A stretch of 8,744 nucleotides of DNA, taken from assembly GCA_014239625.1 (NCBI GenBank), contig JAAZYN010000102.1, positions 1 through 8,744 of the forward strand, read 5' to 3'. The translations under genes and the position numbers were made by a program. Shown in pieces: positions 5,739-8,744 of this stretch; positions within the stretch are counted from its first letter, which is position 1, and each line of letters opens with the position of its first letter. The notes beneath the pieces are model-generated. The model worked only from the letters and a program-made list of their open reading frames with translations, searched no databases and had not been told where the DNA came from. The stretch comes from Myxococcales bacterium. GTDB lineage: Bacteria > Myxococcota_A > UBA9042 > PHBI01 > JAAZYN01.

Positions 5739-6743
5739 GTGTTAAGAGCGAGATCATTGCTTTGGGTGGCCACCATTGGCTTCGCCCTCATGGGAGGGAC
5801 CGCTCTCGCGGGTAGTCACGCCGAACCCGGCGATTTCGACGCGAGCGCCCCCGATTACGAATACGTTTACGTCGACGCTGCCCAGTTGGAAGACGGCACG
5901 AGCTATAAAGGCTTCTATCGCCGCACGACCCGCTCAGGGTACGTATGGGTTCCCGGCGCTTACGGGCCCGCAGGCTGGGTACGGGGGCACTGGAAGCCGG
6001 CCGCGGTCCGCGCCGGTTCGACCTGGGTCCGCGGCCACGTGGGGCCCGACGGCTACTGGGTGGCCGGTCACTGGCGTGTGACAGCTCGTCCCAGCTACGT
6101 CTGGGTGCCGGCGCGCCGTGCCAACGGTGTCTGGTACCGGGGACACTGGAAGCCCGCTTCGGCGAGGGCAGGGCAGGTTTGGATTCCAGGCCATCGCGGT
6201 CCTGGCGGAGCCTGGATCCCCGGCCACTGGCGAGGGAAAGTCCGCACCGGCTACGTGTGGGTGCCGGGCCATTGGAAGTATGGCCGTTGGAATCGCGGCC
6301 ACTGGCGACCGACCGCGAAGAGACCGAGCCAGGTGTGGGTCGCGGGGCACTGGAACGCCCGAAAGGGCAAGTGGGTTCCGGGTCACTGGCGTTCGGTGCG
6401 AAGGGCCGGTTACTGGTGGCGTCCGGGGCGCCGGGTCAATGGGGCCTGGGTGGCGGCTGCTTGGGTCGCTGGCGCGCGTCCGATAGTGAAGCGTCGACAC
6501 ACGCGGGTGAGGCCAGTGCGTCACATGCGCGTCAAACGGGCCACCCACAAACGACAGCTGCGCCGGCGCGGTAAGACTCAGCGGGCTGTCGGCAAGCATC
6601 AGGTGCGCAAGGGTCGAACCATGCAGGCCGTGGGCGCCGCCACCGGCAACAGGAAGATGGTCAGGAAAGGCACCAAGAAGGTCAAGAAAGGTAAGAAGAA
6701 CAAACGCAAAGGCAACAACAAGGTCAAGCGCGGAAAGCGCTAA
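5739..6743 (+). CDS. Secreted WxxGxW (YXWGXGHW-type) repeat protein with highly basic tail
   Basis: Residues 1-24 form a signal peptide (basic LRAR, hydrophobic 7-23, likely cleavage after ALA at 22-24). Residues about 67-245 hold seven units of roughly 26 residues, each pairing a V-W-V-P-G-like strand with a W-V-x-G-H-W-like strand; the last unit is degenerate. This matches the YXWGXGHW/WXXGXW repeat family (PF12779), whose function is unknown. The last 86 residues (249-334) contain 38 Lys or Arg and no Asp or Glu, ending in a histone-like Lys/Gly/Asn-rich stretch. It is probably outside the inner membrane and may bind acidic polymers such as DNA, LPS or polysaccharide; this is inferred. The gene is likely monocistronic, with its own ribosome site and a strong terminator 75 bases after the stop. 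Confidence 0.87.
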   Translation: MLRARSLLWVATIGFALMGGTALAGSHAEPGDFDASAPDYEYVYVDAAQLEDGTSYKGFYRRTTRSGYVWVPGAYGPAGWVRGHWKPAAVRAGSTWVRGHVGPDGYWVAGHWRVTARPSYVWVPARRANGVWYRGHWKPASARAGQVWIPGHRGPGGAWIPGHWRGKVRTGYVWVPGHWKYGRWNRGHWRPTAKRPSQVWVAGHWNARKGKWVPGHWRSVRRAGYWWRPGRRVNGAWVAAAWVAGARPIVKRRHTRVRPVRHMRVKRATHKRQLRRRGKTQRAVGKHQVRKGRTMQAVGAATGNRKMVRKGTKKVKKGKKNKRKGNNKVKRGKR

Positions 6744-6817
6744 CGCGCGTGCCGAGTCGTCGGATGGTCGGGCGCCACGGGCTCCCGACTGTCCCGGCCA
6801 TGACTGTGAGCGAAGAA

Positions 6818-6846
6818 GGGTGGTGCCGGTTGGCGCCACCCTTTTT
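6818..6846 (+). terminator. Rho-independent terminator
   Basis: GGGTGGTGCC and GGCGCCACCC form a 10-pair stem with one U-G wobble and a GGTT loop, followed directly by TTTTT (6842-6846). It lies 75 bases after the repeat-protein stop codon. It is the only convincing intrinsic terminator in the window. Confidence 0.92.
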
Positions 6847-7047
6847 CTCGTTCGCAGGCTGTGGCCATCGAAAGCGCGCCGCGCGACCGAGCCTCTCCGA
6901 TGACCTCGCCCCATGACTCACAGCCGTCGGGCCGCAGTGGGCGGATCCTCGGGGCTGGCAAGCGCGCCCCCCTCCGGTCGGCTCGAAGGTCGTCACACAC
7001 GGCGTCATCCGCTCGCGGTCCGTGCCACCCCCGTCAGCGCCGTGTCT

Positions 7048-7066
7048 GTTCGGTCGCGATCCGAAC
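7048..7066. repeat. Short inverted repeat
   Basis: GTTCGG and CCGAAC are perfect complements around a 7-base loop that itself contains TCGCGA. No T-tract follows on either strand, so it is not a standard terminator. It lies just over 100 bases past the stop of the minus-strand operon and could be a 3'-end hairpin. Confidence 0.35.
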
Positions 7067-7103
7067 CGAGAGGCTCCCACATGATGCAACGCATCTTCCC
7101 CCC

Positions 7104-7118
7104 ACACGATACTCGTGT
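7104..7118. repeat. Short inverted repeat
   Basis: ACACGA and TCGTGT flank TAC in a perfect dyad. On the minus strand it is followed by a G-run rather than Ts. It could be a protein site or a 3'-end hairpin of the minus-strand operon, 56 bases past its stop codon. Confidence 0.35.
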
Positions 7119-7173
7119 CCTGCGTCGGGCGTACCTCCGCGATGAGGCGGTCCGGCCACGCGGCTTGGCGTGG

Positions 7174-8175
7174 CTATGAGCCGGCGGAGGGCGGAGGCTC
7201 GGCGTCACCGTCAGCCTCCGCCTGCGGCGACTGTGGCTCCGCCCCGTAACCGTCCGGAGCGCCAAGCAGCTGGCGTCTGTCGCTGCCGTCCTCGCTCAGG
7301 CACCCGAACGCCCGAAATGGATTCTCCAGCGCCTTGCGGACGGCCACGATACCGGCGTTGGCGTTCAGCCCATCGTCGATACGCTCTTCATACGTAAACC
7401 GCAGGTGCAGCAGCTTGCGCGCGACGACCTGACCATCTTCCACCACCGGTCGGTCCTCGAGCTTGCCCACCATGACGAACAGTGGGCAGGTCCCCCACTC
7501 GAACAGGTGGTGGTAGCCAGCCGCCATCCCGAGGCTTCCCAGGTTGGCGATGAACGCGCTGGTGTACATCGGATCGTTGGCGGTGAAGCTCGCCGGCAAG
7601 AGGTTGTGGTAGTCCAGCCACTTGAACAAGCGAATGCCGAGATTCAACACGGGGCGTGGCAGCGCGAGGAACAGGTTCAGCTCTTTGTCGGTGTAAGTGA
7701 CGGCGTCGCTCCGCTCCACACCGATCTTGGCCTCGATGGTCTTCACGAGATCGCCGAAGTCGGAGTCCCGCGGGACCGTCGTGTGAATGGCCGCGACCTT
7801 GGCGCTCTTGTTCTTCTTTTTCCGCAGCGCGCTGAAGGTGATCTTGCGCTCATTTCGCTGATACAAGCGCCGGCCCACGACGAACCGGTTCATCTTCGGG
7901 GCCTCATCGAGCCCGATGGCTACGGCGGCCACCACCGCCGTGGTCACGTCCACGCGGAGCCCGGCGTCCTTGGCCTGAGCCATGTAGTCGAGGAGCTTGT
8001 CAGCCCGCACATAGTCGTCGAACAGGACGTACGACTCGTTGCGCGTGGGCATCAGGAAAAACAACATGCGCCGGAAGGGGTGCGTCTTCAGGTAGGTGCC
8101 GTCGGAGCGAGAGGTCTTGAGGTTCATCAGCACCCAGACCGCGAACAGCGATCCAACGACGATCCATACCCACAT
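7174..8175 (-). CDS. Membrane-anchored E2-type (2-oxoacid dehydrogenase acyltransferase) homologue
   Basis: Residues 1-19 are one hydrophobic anchor. The rest resembles the catalytic domain of dihydrolipoamide acyltransferases (PF00198 fold): A-F-I-A-N-L-G-S-L-G-M (207-217), V-M-V-G-K-L-E-D-R-P-V-V (234-245), then the active-site region. There is no lipoyl or peripheral-subunit-binding domain, and no E1 or E3 gene nearby. The family's D-H-R-x-x-D-G motif reads E-E-R-I-D-D-G (263-269), so the catalytic His is Glu264 while Asp268 and Gly269 remain. Classical acetyl transfer to CoA is doubtful; it may use other chemistry or be a pseudoenzyme. A polar Pro/Glu-rich tail (about 305-333) is probably disordered. 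The start is secure: GAGGAG lies seven bases before ATG 8175 and overlaps the stop of the TerB-like gene, implying coupled translation. Confidence 0.8.
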   Translation of the reverse strand: MWVWIVVGSLFAVWVLMNLKTSRSDGTYLKTHPFRRMLFFLMPTRNESYVLFDDYVRADKLLDYMAQAKDAGLRVDVTTAVVAAVAIGLDEAPKMNRFVVGRRLYQRNERKITFSALRKKKNKSAKVAAIHTTVPRDSDFGDLVKTIEAKIGVERSDAVTYTDKELNLFLALPRPVLNLGIRLFKWLDYHNLLPASFTANDPMYTSAFIANLGSLGMAAGYHHLFEWGTCPLFVMVGKLEDRPVVEDGQVVARKLLHLRFTYEERIDDGLNANAGIVAVRKALENPFRAFGCLSEDGSDRRQLLGAPDGYGAEPQSPQAEADGDAEPPPSAGS

Positions 8176-8186
8176 GTTCGGGCTCC

Positions 8187-8558
8187 TCAGCTACCGTCGC
8201 TGTGCGACTCAGTGGTCACGACGTTCCAGGATGTCGCTACGAGATCCAACAGCGCGGTCTCTTCGGCCTGAATGTCGTCGGCCTTCGCCGCCTCCAACAG
8301 GACATCGTAGATGATGTCGCGCGCCATCTGCCGGTCGACGCTCTTGAGAAATCCAAGGACCGACGCCTGGTCCGACAGAGTGACGCTGTCGGCCGCCCGA
8401 AAAGCCTCCGGGCCCACTCTCTGGGCGACCTGGGACAGGGCGATGGCTTCTTCACGGCTGACCTGGTCGTCGGCGGTGACCAATCGCTTGAGCAACACCA
8501 CCAGGGCGACGCGCTCGGGCGTACTCAGCGCGCCGACGTCTTGCAACACCTCATGCAT
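8187..8558 (-). CDS. TerB-like small helical protein
   Basis: An all-helical protein of 123 residues resembling the TerB / DjlA-N-terminal fold. Two related acidic motifs, A-D-D-Q-V-S-R-E-E (29-37) and A-D-D-I-Q-A-E-E (about 92-99), sit in the two halves, as in TerB, where such acids bind metal. No signal peptide or membrane segment is visible. The family is named from tellurite resistance operons, but no other ter gene is present, so that role should not be assumed. It is the first gene of an operon with the acyltransferase-like gene; the 11-base gap holds the next ribosome site. The start is uncertain: ATG 8558 is used here, while GTG 8585 would add nine residues; neither has a clear ribosome site. 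Confidence 0.68.
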   Translation of the reverse strand: MHEVLQDVGALSTPERVALVVLLKRLVTADDQVSREEAIALSQVAQRVGPEAFRAADSVTLSDQASVLGFLKSVDRQMARDIIYDVLLEAAKADDIQAEETALLDLVATSWNVVTTESHSDGS

Positions 8559-8587
8559 GGTCCGAGCATGCGCCAAACGCCCCACGA

Positions 8588-8616
8588 TGGAAAGTGCCGC
8601 CTGACAGTGGTACGAG
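8588..8616 (+). promoter_or_regulatory. Possible promoter of the right-edge gene
   Basis: TGGAAA (8588-8593) and TACGAG (8611-8616) are 17 bases apart, and the -10 is extended by TGG (8608-8610). The matches are weak. The region is divergent, between the TerB-like gene and the right-edge gene. Confidence 0.22.
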
Positions 8617-8661
8617 TGTCGCGCCGTTCGGCCTCAACCCAACAGAGGAGCTCGAGGAACC

Positions 8662-8744
8662 GTGAACCTACTCGCTCTCGCCGTCATGGCGGCTACATTG
8701 AACCTGACGCCCGGCGCCGCACCCTCCCTCGAGGTAGAGAAGTA
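8662..8744 (+). CDS. Start of a probable secreted protein, cut by the window edge
   Basis: Only 27 codons are visible. GTG 8662 follows GAGGA (8654-8658) and GAGGAG (8645-8650). The translation opens with a short hydrophobic run, MNLLALAVMAATLNL, then T-P-G-A-A-P-S-L-E-V-E-K, consistent with a signal peptide lacking a strong basic N-terminus. No family can be assigned from this fragment. Confidence 0.55.
   Translation, partial: MNLLALAVMAATLNLTPGAAPSLEVEK

Larger units (their letters stand above)
6847..7173. other. Intergenic gap without credible gene
   Basis: About 330 bases lie between the terminator and the stop codon of the minus-strand acyltransferase-like gene. Open frames here have unlikely composition (many Arg, Pro and Ser), no ribosome site and no family resemblance. 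No tRNA cloverleaf is visible. It holds only the two short inverted repeats listed separately. Confidence 0.6.

Noticed and set aside
5960..6450. DNA-level tandem repeats such as GGCCACTGG considered as a CRISPR or satellite array
   Set aside because: They encode the G-H-W units of the repeat protein, vary at the DNA level, and have no CRISPR-like spacers.
5934..6914. A long minus-strand open frame opposite the WxxGxW repeat gene
   Set aside because: Its Pro/His/Arg-rich content mirrors the repeat codons of the real gene; no ribosome site, and it runs through the intrinsic terminator.
6724..7107. A 127-codon minus-strand open frame in the gap after the repeat gene
   Set aside because: Unlikely residue composition, no ribosome site, overlaps the terminator and the 3' end of the repeat gene.
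7081..7179. A 32-codon plus-strand open frame starting ATG ATG
   Set aside because: No ribosome site, no recognisable protein features, and it overlaps the convergent gene's stop codon.
7405..8271. A 288-codon plus-strand open frame
   Set aside because: Antisense to the E2-like and TerB-like genes, which have clear family motifs and a strong ribosome site.
8187..8558. Tellurite resistance determinant
   Set aside because: A TerB-like fold alone is widespread; no terC, terD, terZ or other ter gene is present in the window.

Overview
The window is GC-rich DNA with densely packed genes on both strands. It most resembles a myxobacterium or related former deltaproteobacterium (Myxococcota/Bradymonadota). 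This is an inference from composition, a near-consensus sigma-54 promoter, secreted repeat and fibronectin-like proteins, TPR proteins and extended -10 promoters. No marker gene settles the taxon. No RNA gene, CRISPR array or mobile element is visible.

Layout, left to right. (1) Bases 1-667, minus strand: a secreted cysteine-containing protein that runs off the left edge and carries an apparent one-base frameshift. It is preceded by an exact sigma-54 core (704-718) and two similar dyad sites (782-796, 823-837) placed like activator sites. (2) 834-1874, minus: an aspartate-semialdehyde dehydrogenase homologue that has lost its catalytic cysteine and histidine (USG-1-like). (3) 1984-3108, plus, divergent from it: eight gapless TPRs plus a tail with three Arg-Arg-x-x-Thr motifs, followed 17 bases later by uridine kinase (3126-3767). 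(4) 3783-4451, minus, convergent with udk: a small M50/site-2-protease-type membrane metallopeptidase. (5) 4574-5614, plus, divergent: a membrane-anchored coiled-coil protein ending in a helix-hairpin-helix domain. (6) 5739-6743, plus: a secreted tryptophan-rich WxxGxW repeat protein with a very basic tail, ended by a strong intrinsic terminator. (7) 6847-7173: a gap of about 330 bases with two small inverted repeats and no credible gene. (8) 7174-8558, minus: a two-gene operon of a TerB-like protein and a membrane-anchored E2-type acyltransferase homologue lacking the usual catalytic histidine. (9) 8662-8744, plus: the start of another secreted protein.

The genes do not form one obvious pathway. 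Udk is nucleotide salvage; several others are envelope-associated (secreted repeat proteins, membrane-tethered coiled coil, intramembrane protease, membrane-anchored acyltransferase-like protein). Two enzyme-fold proteins have lost catalytic residues and may act as scaffolds or regulators. The most promising signal is the sigma-54 promoter with paired upstream sites driving the secreted protein at the left edge.
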